Shown: positions 7,314-13,891 of the stretch, piece by piece | How positions within the stretch are numbered: the first letter of the stretch is position 1 | Layout: each line of letters starts with the position of its first letter | From: an uncultured Prevotella sp. | Lineage (GTDB): Bacteria; Bacteroidota; Bacteroidia; Bacteroidales; Bacteroidaceae | Length of the DNA stretch: 13,921 nt | Direction: 5' to 3' | Assembly (NCBI GenBank): GCA_934219025.1 | Contig: CAKQDG010000059.1 | Location: 1 to 13,921 of the forward strand | Notes under the pieces: generated by a model | Told to the model about the DNA's origin: nothing | What the model saw: the letters and a program-made list of their open reading frames with translations, nothing else | Database searches by the model: none | Program-made: the position numbers and the translations under genes

Positions 7314-7344
7314 TTTGCAGTATGAAAGAAAAAAAGTAAATTTG
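7314..7344 (+). promoter_or_regulatory. Consensus Bacteroidetes promoter for the AICAR transformylase gene
   Basis: TTTG at 7314-7317, 19 bp spacer, TAAATTTG at 7337-7344. Both elements and the spacing match the primary-sigma consensus of Bacteroidetes. Transcription should begin near 7351, about 37 nt before the ATG at 7388. Confidence 0.85.
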
Positions 7345-7387
7345 CAGTCAGAAATCAAGGTAGAAAGATTCTAATTCAACAAAAATA

Positions 7388-8569
7388 ATGAAAGAGTTAC
7401 AGTTAAAGTACGGATGCAATCCGAACCAGAAACCTTCCAGAATCTATATGGAGGAAGGCGAACTGCCCATCGAAGTTTTGAACGGACGCCCAGGCTACAT
7501 CAATTTTCTTGATGCGCTGAACAGCTGGCAATTGGTGAAAGAACTGAAAGAAGCCACGGGGCTCCCTGCCGCAGCAAGTTTCAAACATGTTTCTCCGGCA
7601 GGCGCAGCAGTGGGATTGCCGCTTAGCGACACACTGAAGAAGATATACTTCGTAGACGACGTGAAAATCGAACTTTCGCCTATAGCATGCGCATATGCAA
7701 GAGCACGCGGTGCCGACAGAATGAGCTCTTACGGCGACTTTGTGGCGCTTAGCGACACATGTGATGCAGCAACAGCCACACTGCTGAAGAGAGAAGTGAG
7801 CGACGGCGTTATCGCTCCGGACTTTACTGACGAAGCCCTTGAAATACTCCGTGCAAAGCGTAAGGGCACATACAATGTGATAAAAATCGACCCGACATAC
7901 AAGCCGGCACCCATCGAACACAAGCAAGTGTTTGGCATAACATTCGAACAGGGACGCAACGAGGTGAAACTCGACGACCCGAAACTCTTTGAAAACATCC
8001 CGACAAAGAGCAAAACATTTACCGAGGAAGCAAAACGCGACTTGATAATCAGCCTGATAACCCTGAAGTATACACAGAGCAACTCAGTGTGCTATGTGAA
8101 AGACGGACAGGCCATCGGTATCGGTGCCGGTCAGCAGAGTCGCATTCACTGCACTCGCCTGGCTGGAAACAAGGCCGACATATGGTGGCTGCGCCAGCAT
8201 CCAAAAGTGATGAATCTGCCGTTTGTGCCGGGTATTCGCCGTGCCGACCGCGACAACACTATCGACGTATATATCAGCGAAGACCACGATGATGTACTTG
8301 CCGACGGAGTATGGCAGCAGTTCTTCACCGAAAGGCCAGAAGTGCTCACAATGCAGGAAAAGAAAGAGTGGATTGCCAAAAACACCAAGGTTGCCCTCGG
8401 TAGCGATGCCTTCTTCCCGTTTGGCGACAATATCGAGCGTGCCCATAAGAGCGGAGTGGAGTATATCGCCCAGGCAGGAGGTTCGGTGCGCGACGACAAC
8501 GTTATCGACACATGCGACAAATACGGCATAACGATGGCATTCACAGGCGTTCGCCTGTTCCACCATTAA
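7388..8569 (+). CDS. Monofunctional AICAR formyltransferase (phosphoribosylaminoimidazolecarboxamide formyltransferase)
   Basis: This enzyme transfers a formyl group from 10-formyl-tetrahydrofolate to AICAR, giving FAICAR, the penultimate step of IMP synthesis. The 393-aa product corresponds only to the C-terminal transformylase half of bifunctional PurH; the N-terminal IMP cyclohydrolase domain of about 200 residues is absent. Key parts are SFKHVSPAGAAVG with catalytic Lys66 and His67, YARARGADRMSS, SREVSDG-like REVSDGVIAP, KYTQSNSVCY, IGIGAGQQSRIHCTRLAG, SDAFFPF, and the terminal RLFHH. Several of these blocks match animal ATIC more closely than E. coli PurH. The ATG follows a consensus promoter, and no coding sequence for a cyclohydrolase domain lies upstream, so the short form is genuine and not a truncation. 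The cyclohydrolase must be encoded elsewhere. I leave the symbol blank because purH usually denotes the bifunctional gene. Confidence 0.93.
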   Translation: MKELQLKYGCNPNQKPSRIYMEEGELPIEVLNGRPGYINFLDALNSWQLVKELKEATGLPAAASFKHVSPAGAAVGLPLSDTLKKIYFVDDVKIELSPIACAYARARGADRMSSYGDFVALSDTCDAATATLLKREVSDGVIAPDFTDEALEILRAKRKGTYNVIKIDPTYKPAPIEHKQVFGITFEQGRNEVKLDDPKLFENIPTKSKTFTEEAKRDLIISLITLKYTQSNSVCYVKDGQAIGIGAGQQSRIHCTRLAGNKADIWWLRQHPKVMNLPFVPGIRRADRDNTIDVYISEDHDDVLADGVWQQFFTERPEVLTMQEKKEWIAKNTKVALGSDAFFPFGDNIERAHKSGVEYIAQAGGSVRDDNVIDTCDKYGITMAFTGVRLFHH

Positions 8570-8582
8570 CCGAATTTAAAAT

Positions 8583-8768
8583 ATGGATATAGACCAGATT
8601 ATAGAAGGCGGCATGACATTCCGTCCGGCGCGGCAAGACAACGGCGGAAACGGCAAAGTGAAGACGAAGGCAAAGAAAAAAGCCTATGTCACCGGAGCCC
8701 ACGGCAGTGGTTCGGCAATGCAAAAAGCCAAGTACCGTCAGCAAAGAGCCAACAGAAAGAGAAAATAA
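8583..8768 (+). CDS. Small, strongly basic protein of unknown function (61 aa)
   Basis: I do not recognise a family. The product starts MDIDQIIEGGMTFRPARQD. It continues with a Gly/Asn linker, a basic VKTKAKKKA stretch, and a terminal segment AMQKAKYRQQRANRKRK rich in Lys, Arg and Gln. It has no hydrophobic segment. Such composition suits nucleic-acid or ribosome association, but that is inference. The gene begins 13 nt after the AICAR transformylase stop on the same strand and ends about 15 nt before an intrinsic terminator, so it fits exactly into the transcription unit. That placement, with its ATG in a leader-like A/T context, is the main argument that it is real. Confidence 0.65.
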   Translation: MDIDQIIEGGMTFRPARQDNGGNGKVKTKAKKKAYVTGAHGSGSAMQKAKYRQQRANRKRK

Positions 8769-8783
8769 AGATAATATAATTAA

Positions 8784-8834
8784 TGGCAAAATAAAGATGT
8801 TTTATCCAGCTTTGTTTTGCCATTTTTTTATTTT
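8784..8834 (+). terminator. Intrinsic terminator of the AICAR transformylase unit
   Basis: tggcaaaataaag (8784-8796) pairs with ctttgttttgcca (8810-8822) in a 13-bp stem with one T-G wobble and a 13-nt loop. It is followed at once by a T-rich tract (ttttttatttta, 8823-8834). This is the clearest rho-independent terminator in the window. Its right arm contains the -33 TTTG of the next promoter. Confidence 0.85.
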
Positions 8835-8846
8835 ACACTATCTTTG
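8816..8846 (+). promoter_or_regulatory. Consensus Bacteroidetes promoter for the LptF/LptG-ribBA unit
   Basis: TTTG at 8816-8819, 19 bp spacer, TATCTTTG at 8839-8846. Predicted start near 8853. The -33 element lies inside the terminator stem of the preceding unit, and the spacer is the terminator's T-tract. Confidence 0.85.
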
Positions 8847-8852
8847 CAGCAA

Positions 8853-8874
8853 CATACGGAAAACTCGCCGTATG
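8853..8874 (+). promoter_or_regulatory. 5'-terminal hairpin of the LptF/LptG mRNA
   Basis: catacgg (8853-8859) and ccgtatg (8868-8874) form a perfect 7-bp stem with an 8-nt loop, beginning at the predicted transcript start. A cacgttttt tract follows, and the ATG is 15 nt downstream of the stem. It could protect the 5' end or act as an attenuator; the sequence does not decide. Confidence 0.55.
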
Positions 8875-8888
8875 GCACGTTTTTAACA

Positions 8889-10796
8889 ATGCTCAGAATA
8901 AAAAAATTAGATATATTCATAGCCAAGCAGTTCGGACTGCTCTTCGTGGGAACATTCTTCATCTGCCAGTTTGTGCTGATGATGCAGTTCCTGTGGAGAT
9001 ATATCGACCAGCTTATCGGCAAAGGGTTGTCGATGGAAGTGCTGGCGCAGTTCTTTTGGTATATGAGCCTTATCCTCGTGCCGCAGGCGCTGCCGCTTGC
9101 CATCCTCCTCTCGGCACTTATCACATTCGGAAATCTTGGCGAAAGCAGTGAGCTTACGGCAATAAAGGCAGCCGGCATATCGCTGATGCAGGCATTCCGC
9201 TCGCTGATAGCCATAACGCTGTTCATTGCGGGTGTATCCTTTTATTTCCAGAATGTCGTGGCGCCAAGTGCAAACATGCAGTTCGGACAGCTGCTTATGT
9301 CGATGAAACAGAAAAGTCCGGAACTGGAAATACCCGAAGGCGTGTTCTACGACGGCATTCCAAACTGCAACCTCTATGTGCAGAAAAAAAACGTGGACAC
9401 CGGAAAACTCTACGGCATAATGATTTACCGCATGACCGACAGCTACGAGGATGCTGCGATAATCCTTGCCGATTCGGGTATGCTGCAGTCTACGGCCGAG
9501 AAAAAACATCTCGTGCTCACTCTTCACAACGGAGAATGGTTTGAAAACATGAAATCCTCTGATTTGACAGGAAGCTCAAGTGTGCCCTACCGCCGCGAAA
9601 CATTCGTGTCAAAAAAGATAATACTCGATTTCGACAACGACTTCAACCTTGCCGATGCAAGTTCCATATCTGGAAACGCCAAGACCAAGAGCCTTTCGCA
9701 AATCAAACACGGCATAGATTCGCTCAACCACGAATACGACAGCATAGGACGGCAGTTCTATCGCGACGCCATGTTCATGCAGTTTGCTTGCCGCCCGATG
9801 AAAAGGCAAGACTCTATCAGAATATGCAATGCCGTGGCCTCGGGCAAGTTCAGCGTGGCAGAGAAATACCAGAAACTATCGCCCGACCAGAAACTTGCAG
9901 CCGTGAACCGCGCAATAATGAGCGTGCAGAACAATGTGGGAAACCTGGAATTCAAGGCCATGGTGACAAAAGACGGCGACAGCTCGATACGCCAACACAA
10001 GATAGAGGCAATAAACAAGTTCACACTCGCCCTCTCGTGCATAATATTCTTCTTCATCGGAGCACCGCTCGGAGCCATAATCCGCAAGGGCGGACTCGGC
10101 GTGCCGGTAATCATATCCGTGCTCGTGTTCATCGTGTACTACATTCTCGACAATACAGGATACAGAATGTCGAGAGGCGGAATGTGGGCAATATGGTTCG
10201 GCAAGAGCATAGCCACCGCAGTGCTCACGCCGCTGGCAATATTCTTCACCATAAAGGCAAACAACGACTCCGTGGTGTTCAATGTGGACCTCTACCGCAA
10301 CATGCTGATGAAGATTCTCGGAATGAGAACAAAGCGCAGCGTTGCGAGAAAAGACGTGATAATAGAAGACCCAGACTATGACGCAGACCTGGAAACAATA
10401 CGGCGCATAACCGTGCAGGTGACCGACTTCTCAAGAACCCACAAGCTGAAGACTCCGCCAAACTTCATAAACGTGTTCTTCAGATTCAAGCCAGACCACG
10501 ATATAGAGCGGATAGGGGAAGAACTGGAAAAAACAATAACCGACCTTGCCAACTCTCACGACAGAAAAGTTATAAACATCCTCAACGAATACCCGATACT
10601 GATGGTGAAAGCCCATACACGGCCGTTCAACAGGAGATGGATGAACATTATAGCCGCAGTCATAGTGCCGGCAGGAATATTCTTCTACCTCAGGATGTGG
10701 AGATTCAGGCTGAGGCTATGGCGCGACCTGAAACAAATAGTAGTTGCCAACAAACTCATGGAAAGCCGACTCGACGAGATTACTGGCGAAAAATAG
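8889..10796 (+). CDS. LptF/LptG (YjgP/YjgQ)-family permease, long Bacteroidetes form
   Basis: LptF and LptG form the inner-membrane part of the ABC machine that extracts lipopolysaccharide and feeds it to the periplasmic bridge. From ATG 8889 the product is 635 aa, against about 360 for the E. coli proteins. Three N-terminal membrane helices (about 15-35, 55-80, 100-122) are followed by a large periplasmic domain (about 125-378), and then three more helices (about 380-400, 405-422, 435-456). The IKAAGISL segment near residue 92 matches the family loop that contacts LptB. Beyond this there is a soluble stretch of about 120 residues and an extra helix near 582-602 with a basic end. A longer frame from TTG 8817 would begin upstream of the promoter's start site, so I reject it. 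LptF versus LptG cannot be decided here. ribBA follows after 39 nt without its own clear promoter. Confidence 0.88.
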   Translation: MLRIKKLDIFIAKQFGLLFVGTFFICQFVLMMQFLWRYIDQLIGKGLSMEVLAQFFWYMSLILVPQALPLAILLSALITFGNLGESSELTAIKAAGISLMQAFRSLIAITLFIAGVSFYFQNVVAPSANMQFGQLLMSMKQKSPELEIPEGVFYDGIPNCNLYVQKKNVDTGKLYGIMIYRMTDSYEDAAIILADSGMLQSTAEKKHLVLTLHNGEWFENMKSSDLTGSSSVPYRRETFVSKKIILDFDNDFNLADASSISGNAKTKSLSQIKHGIDSLNHEYDSIGRQFYRDAMFMQFACRPMKRQDSIRICNAVASGKFSVAEKYQKLSPDQKLAAVNRAIMSVQNNVGNLEFKAMVTKDGDSSIRQHKIEAINKFTLALSCIIFFFIGAPLGAIIRKGGLGVPVIISVLVFIVYYILDNTGYRMSRGGMWAIWFGKSIATAVLTPLAIFFTIKANNDSVVFNVDLYRNMLMKILGMRTKRSVARKDVIIEDPDYDADLETIRRITVQVTDFSRTHKLKTPPNFINVFFRFKPDHDIERIGEELEKTITDLANSHDRKVINILNEYPILMVKAHTRPFNRRWMNIIAAVIVPAGIFFYLRMWRFRLRLWRDLKQIVVANKLMESRLDEITGEK

Positions 10797-10835
10797 AAGT
10801 TTCTACTTATATAATATATAATACCTATAAATAAT

Positions 10836-12044
10836 ATGGAGAATTTAAAGCTAAATACAGTAGAAGAAGCCATTGAAGACTTCAAGAAAGGAAAATTCGT
10901 AATCGTAGTAGACGACGAAGACCGCGAGAACGAGGGCGACCTGATTATCGCAGCCGAAAAAATCGATGCAGACAAAGTGAACTTCATGCTGAAACACGCA
11001 AGAGGCGTATTGTGCGCACCGATAACAATATCAAGATGCAACGAACTCGACCTGCCACACCAGGTAACCGACAACACCTCGATGCTGGGCACACCGTTCA
11101 CGGTGACAGTAGACAAACTCGAAGGATGCACCACCGGAGTGTCGGCACACGACAGAGCCGAGACTATCAAGGCACTGGCAGATCCAAACTCGAAACCGTC
11201 CACATTCGGCAGACCGGGACACGTAAACCCACTCTATGCCCAAGACAATGGAGTGCTCAGAAGAAGCGGACACACAGAGGCAGCAATAGACCTCTGCAAT
11301 ATGGCAGGTCTCTATCCGGCAGGAGCCCTCATGGAAGTGATGAACGAGGACGGCACAATGGCACGACTGCCACAGCTGCTCGAATTCGGAGAAAAATACG
11401 ACCTGAAGACAATCTCGATAAAAGACATGATTGCCTACAGGCTGAAGCATGAAGTGCTCGTGGAAAAAGGAGAGGAAGTGGATATGCCCACAGCCTACGG
11501 ACACTTCAAACTGATACCCTTCCGGCAGACAAGCAACGGACTTGAACACATGGCACTCATCAAGGGCGAATGGAAAAACGACGAGCCGATACTCGTAAGA
11601 GTTCACTCGTCGTGTGCAACGGGCGACATCCTCGGAAGCATGCGCTGCGACTGCGGCGAGCAACTCCACAAGTCGATGCAGATGATAGAAAAAGAAGGCA
11701 AGGGCGTAGTGGTATACATGCAGCAGGAAGGCAGAGGCATCGGACTGATGAACAAAATAGCCGCATACAAACTTCAGGAAAAAGGCATGGACACGGTGGA
11801 TGCAAACATCCATCTGGGATTCAAGCCCGACGAAAGAGACTACGGCTGCGGAGCACAAATCCTGCGCGAACTCGGAGTGAGCAAAATGCGACTGCTCACA
11901 AACAACCCTACAAAACGCGTGGGACTTGAAGCCTACGGACTGGAAATCGTGGAAAACGTGCCAATCGAAATCCAGCCAAATGAATACGACCTGAAATATC
12001 TTCAGACAAAGAAAATGCGCATGGGGCACAATCTGCACCTGTAA
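10836..12044 (+). CDS. ribBA: Bifunctional 3,4-dihydroxy-2-butanone 4-phosphate synthase / GTP cyclohydrolase II
   Basis: The two domains make both precursors of riboflavin: RibB converts ribulose 5-phosphate to dihydroxybutanone phosphate, and RibA opens GTP to the diaminopyrimidine. The 402-aa length is normal for the fusion. The RibB half (about 1-205) has [11 protein letters not shown] at 26-36 with the acidic catalytic residues, the PFTVTVD block at 87-93, and GHTEAAIDL with His146. The RibA half (about 206-402) has [10 protein letters not shown], giving zinc ligands Cys260, Cys271 and Cys273 in the [10 protein letters not shown] context, then QQEGRGIGL with Arg300, DYGCGAQIL, and LLTNNPTKR. 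All active-site motifs look intact in both halves. It lies 39 nt after the LptF/LptG gene with an A/T-rich gap lacking a TAnnTTTG box, so co-transcription is likely. No FMN riboswitch is visible upstream. Confidence 0.96.
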   Translation: MENLKLNTVEEAIEDFKKGKFVIVVDDEDRENEGDLIIAAEKIDADKVNFMLKHARGVLCAPITISRCNELDLPHQVTDNTSMLGTPFTVTVDKLEGCTTGVSAHDRAETIKALADPNSKPSTFGRPGHVNPLYAQDNGVLRRSGHTEAAIDLCNMAGLYPAGALMEVMNEDGTMARLPQLLEFGEKYDLKTISIKDMIAYRLKHEVLVEKGEEVDMPTAYGHFKLIPFRQTSNGLEHMALIKGEWKNDEPILVRVHSSCATGDILGSMRCDCGEQLHKSMQMIEKEGKGVVVYMQQEGRGIGLMNKIAAYKLQEKGMDTVDANIHLGFKPDERDYGCGAQILRELGVSKMRLLTNNPTKRVGLEAYGLEIVENVPIEIQPNEYDLKYLQTKKMRMGHNLHL

Positions 12045-12080
12045 AGAGGAAATCTCAAATAAAAAAAGTTTTTTTGAATT

Positions 12081-12170
12081 TATCCCTCACACCCTCACCC
12101 ATGTGGTGTAATGGCTTGATTGTCAAAGTGCTGTGTGGGTGAGGGTAGGGGTGAGGGGTGTGAGGGTATA
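12081..12170. repeat. Imperfect long inverted repeat (C-rich arm / G-rich arm)
   Basis: The left arm 12081-12100 (ccctcacaccctcaccc core) is complementary to the right arm 12148-12170, with single-base bulges. The stem is about 20 bp and the loop about 47 nt. A second copy of gggtgaggg at 12137-12145 could compete for the left arm. No U-tract follows, so it is not a standard terminator for ribBA, although a stem this strong could still slow polymerase or protect the 3' end. Confidence 0.75.
12137..12166 (+). other. G-quadruplex motif
   Basis: Five G-runs of 3, 3, 4, 4 and 3 bases are separated by loops of 3, 2, 3 and 5 bases (TGA, TA, TGA, TGTGA). This satisfies the usual G3+ N1-7 four-tract rule on the plus strand. 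The same bases form the right arm of the inverted repeat, so quadruplex and hairpin would exclude each other. Formation in the cell is inference. Confidence 0.6.
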
Positions 12171-12210
12171 CCGGCAAAAAAGAAAAGCTTCTTCTGCATG
12201 AAGCAGGGCA

Positions 12211-12268
12211 GTACCAAAATCCTAAAGCATTTTGGTACCGTGAGTTCAGCAATGCTGCACTCACGGTA
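12211..12268. repeat. Two linked palindromes bounded by TACC/GGTA
   Basis: The first palindrome is gtaccaaaat (12211-12220) with attttggtac (12229-12238), a perfect 10-bp stem with an 8-nt loop. The second is taccgtgagt (12236-12245) with actcacggta (12259-12268), a perfect 10-bp stem, extended after one mismatch by cagc/gctg (12247-12250 with 12254-12257) with a 3-nt loop. They share the GGTACC at 12234-12239. The modular layout looks like a REP/BIME-type dispersed element; copies elsewhere cannot be seen from here. Confidence 0.75.
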
Positions 12269-12378
12269 AAGCAATGCTATAACAGTGGTATATGCCTGCT
12301 GCACAATCACCAAAAGCCACTCTGTGCAGAAAAAAAAGAGACAAAACGCAACAGAGAGCAAAATAAATACGGAAATTC

Positions 12379-12410
12379 TTCGTTAAGAAGAAAATAAAAA
12401 TATACTTTTG
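12379..12410 (+). promoter_or_regulatory. Promoter of the aspartate aminotransferase gene
   Basis: TTCG at 12379-12382 (one base off TTTG), 20 bp spacer, TACTTTTG at 12403-12410. The expected start near 12417 gives a leader of about 20 nt before ATG 12437. A 5-bp dyad ttctt/aagaa (12376-12389) overlaps the -33 element. Confidence 0.7.
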
Positions 12411-12436
12411 CAAGTAAAAACAATAGTAGCACAACT

Positions 12437-13630
12437 ATGACACAGTTATCAGACCGTCTTAACAGACTTGCACCCTCTGCAACATTGGCAATGTCGCAGA
12501 AAAGCGGCGAAATGAAAGCCCAGGGTATCGATGTAATCAACATGAGTGTGGGTGAACCAGACTTCAATACCCCGGAACACATCAAAGAGGCTGCCAAAAA
12601 GGCAATCGACGAGAACTACTCAAGATACTCCCCCGTGCCGGGATATATCGAACTGAGAAAAGCTATCGTCAACAAGCTGAAAAACGAAAACGGACTCGAA
12701 TATTCAACAAATGAAATTCTCGTGTCAAACGGTGCCAAACAAAGCGTGTGCAACACCGTGATGGCACTCGTGAACGACGGCGAAGAAGTAATCATCCCCG
12801 CACCATACTGGGTGAGCTATCCGCAGATGGTGAAACTCGCAGGAGGAGTGCCCGTCATAGTAGAGGCAGGATTCGAACAGAACTTCAAGATGACACCCGA
12901 ACAGCTTGAAGCCGCAATCACACCGAAGACAAAACTGCTGATACTCTGTTCGCCAAGCAACCCTACAGGAAGCGTGTACTCGGCAGAAGAACTTGAAGGA
13001 CTTGCCGAAGTGATAAAGAAACACGAAAACATGTATGTGCTCGCCGACGAAATCTACGAACACATAAACTATGTGGGCAAACACAGCAGCATAGCACACG
13101 TGGACGGTATGAGAGAGCGCACCATCATCGTGAACGGAGTGTCAAAAGCCTATGCAATGACAGGATGGAGAATAGGATTCATCGCCGCACCGGAATGGAT
13201 AGTGAAAGGATGCAACAAACTCCAGGGACAGTACACCAGCGGACCATGCTCCGTTAGCCAGAAAGCGGCAGAAGCAGCCTACACCACATCACAGGAGTGC
13301 GTGGAAACCATGCGCAAGGCATTTGAGCGCCGACGCGACCTCATCGTGGAGCTGGCAAGCCAAATACCTGGACTGGAAGTAAACAAGCCAGAGGGCGCAT
13401 TCTATCTCTTCCCAAAATGCAGCAGCTTCTTCGGCAAGAGCTATAACGGAAAGACTATAAACAACTCCACAGACCTTGCAATGTTCCTGCTCGAAGTGGG
13501 ACACGTGGCAACCGTAGGCGGAGACGCCTTCGGCGACCCTTACTGCTTCCGCATGAGCTATGCCACAAGCGACGAAAACATCCGCGAGGCAATGAAGCGC
13601 ATAAAGGAAACCCTTGCTCTGCTGAAATAA
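12437..13630 (+). CDS. Aspartate aminotransferase, PLP-dependent class I (subgroup Ib-like)
   Basis: This is a cytosolic enzyme that transfers the amino group between aspartate and 2-oxoglutarate. The 397-aa length is typical. Fold-type I landmarks appear in order: GEPDFNTPEH near residue 39, YSPVPGYIELR, SNGAKQS, PAPYWVSYP with Trp125, SPSNPTG with Asn175, LADEIYEH with Asp204 and Tyr207, VSKAYAMTGWRIGF with the PLP lysine Lys237 and Arg245, and the substrate carboxylate Arg372 in CFRMSYA. The N-terminal pattern resembles the Thermus/Bacillus subgroup rather than E. coli AspC. Related enzymes can also accept prephenate or other amino acids, so narrow specificity is not proven. It has its own promoter and appears monocistronic. 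Only a weak gacaa/ttgtc stem (13639-13659) follows. Confidence 0.9.
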   Translation: MTQLSDRLNRLAPSATLAMSQKSGEMKAQGIDVINMSVGEPDFNTPEHIKEAAKKAIDENYSRYSPVPGYIELRKAIVNKLKNENGLEYSTNEILVSNGAKQSVCNTVMALVNDGEEVIIPAPYWVSYPQMVKLAGGVPVIVEAGFEQNFKMTPEQLEAAITPKTKLLILCSPSNPTGSVYSAEELEGLAEVIKKHENMYVLADEIYEHINYVGKHSSIAHVDGMRERTIIVNGVSKAYAMTGWRIGFIAAPEWIVKGCNKLQGQYTSGPCSVSQKAAEAAYTTSQECVETMRKAFERRRDLIVELASQIPGLEVNKPEGAFYLFPKCSSFFGKSYNGKTINNSTDLAMFLLEVGHVATVGGDAFGDPYCFRMSYATSDENIREAMKRIKETLALLK

Positions 13631-13763
13631 AAAAAAACGACAAGGCAGAAAAGTTTGTCAAGAAAAGATGAATCGAAGGGTGTTATATTACATATTTATA
13701 AAAAAATAACCCCGTAGGTAGTTAAAATCATTTAACAAGTGTGCAAGATAATTATTAAATTAT

Positions 13764-13801
13764 TACCTTTGCAACACTATGAACCTATATCTATAACTTT
13801 G
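13764..13801 (+). promoter_or_regulatory. Tandem -7 boxes upstream of the right-edge gene
   Basis: TACCTTTG at 13764-13771 and TAACTTTG at 13794-13801 both match TAnnTTTG. The first box's TTTG could act as a -33 element for the second, with 22 bp spacing. No good -33 is seen for the first. A 6-bp dyad gttaaa/tttaac (13721-13736) lies just upstream. Leaders would be about 114 or 84 nt, long for this window. Confidence 0.5.
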
Positions 13802-13891
13802 ACAGGCAAAAGCAAAAAGAAAGGGCTTTATACTAATCGAAAATATATAACTTAAATTTATTAATAACTTAAATTAAAATCAAAAAAAATT

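Larger units (their letters stand above)
12045..12436. other. 392-bp noncoding region dense in inverted repeats
   Basis: There is no plausible gene between ribBA and the aminotransferase. From left to right it holds an A7-G-T7 run (12061-12075), a C-rich/G-rich inverted repeat (12081-12170), a small hairpin gcttc/gaagc (12187-12191 with 12200-12204), two linked palindromes (12211-12268), a direct repeat agcaatgct (12248-12256 and 12270-12278), a tgcaca/tgtgca hairpin (12300-12305 with 12323-12328), an A-run, and the downstream promoter. agcagg (12202-12207) can pair with cctgct (12295-12300), which would enclose the palindromes as one multi-stem fold. It may be a cluster of dispersed repeats or a structured RNA. 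Confidence 0.6.

Noticed and set aside
8817..8888. TTG-initiated N-terminal extension of the LptF/LptG protein
   Set aside because: It would start inside the promoter, before the predicted transcript start near 8853. ATG 8889 gives a normal family N-terminus.
11031..12038. 335-codon open frame on the minus strand opposite ribBA
   Set aside because: Antisense shadow of a gene whose two catalytic domains are complete. The product is rich in Phe, Cys and His with no motif.
12061..12075. A7-G-T7 run after ribBA as an intrinsic terminator
   Set aside because: A perfect palindrome but with no G/C stem and no room for a loop. It would be too weak to act as a hairpin terminator.
12081..12268. CRISPR array or integron attC site
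   Set aside because: The repeats are inverted, not evenly spaced direct repeats with unique spacers. No cas or integrase gene is nearby, and the attC core layout is not seen.
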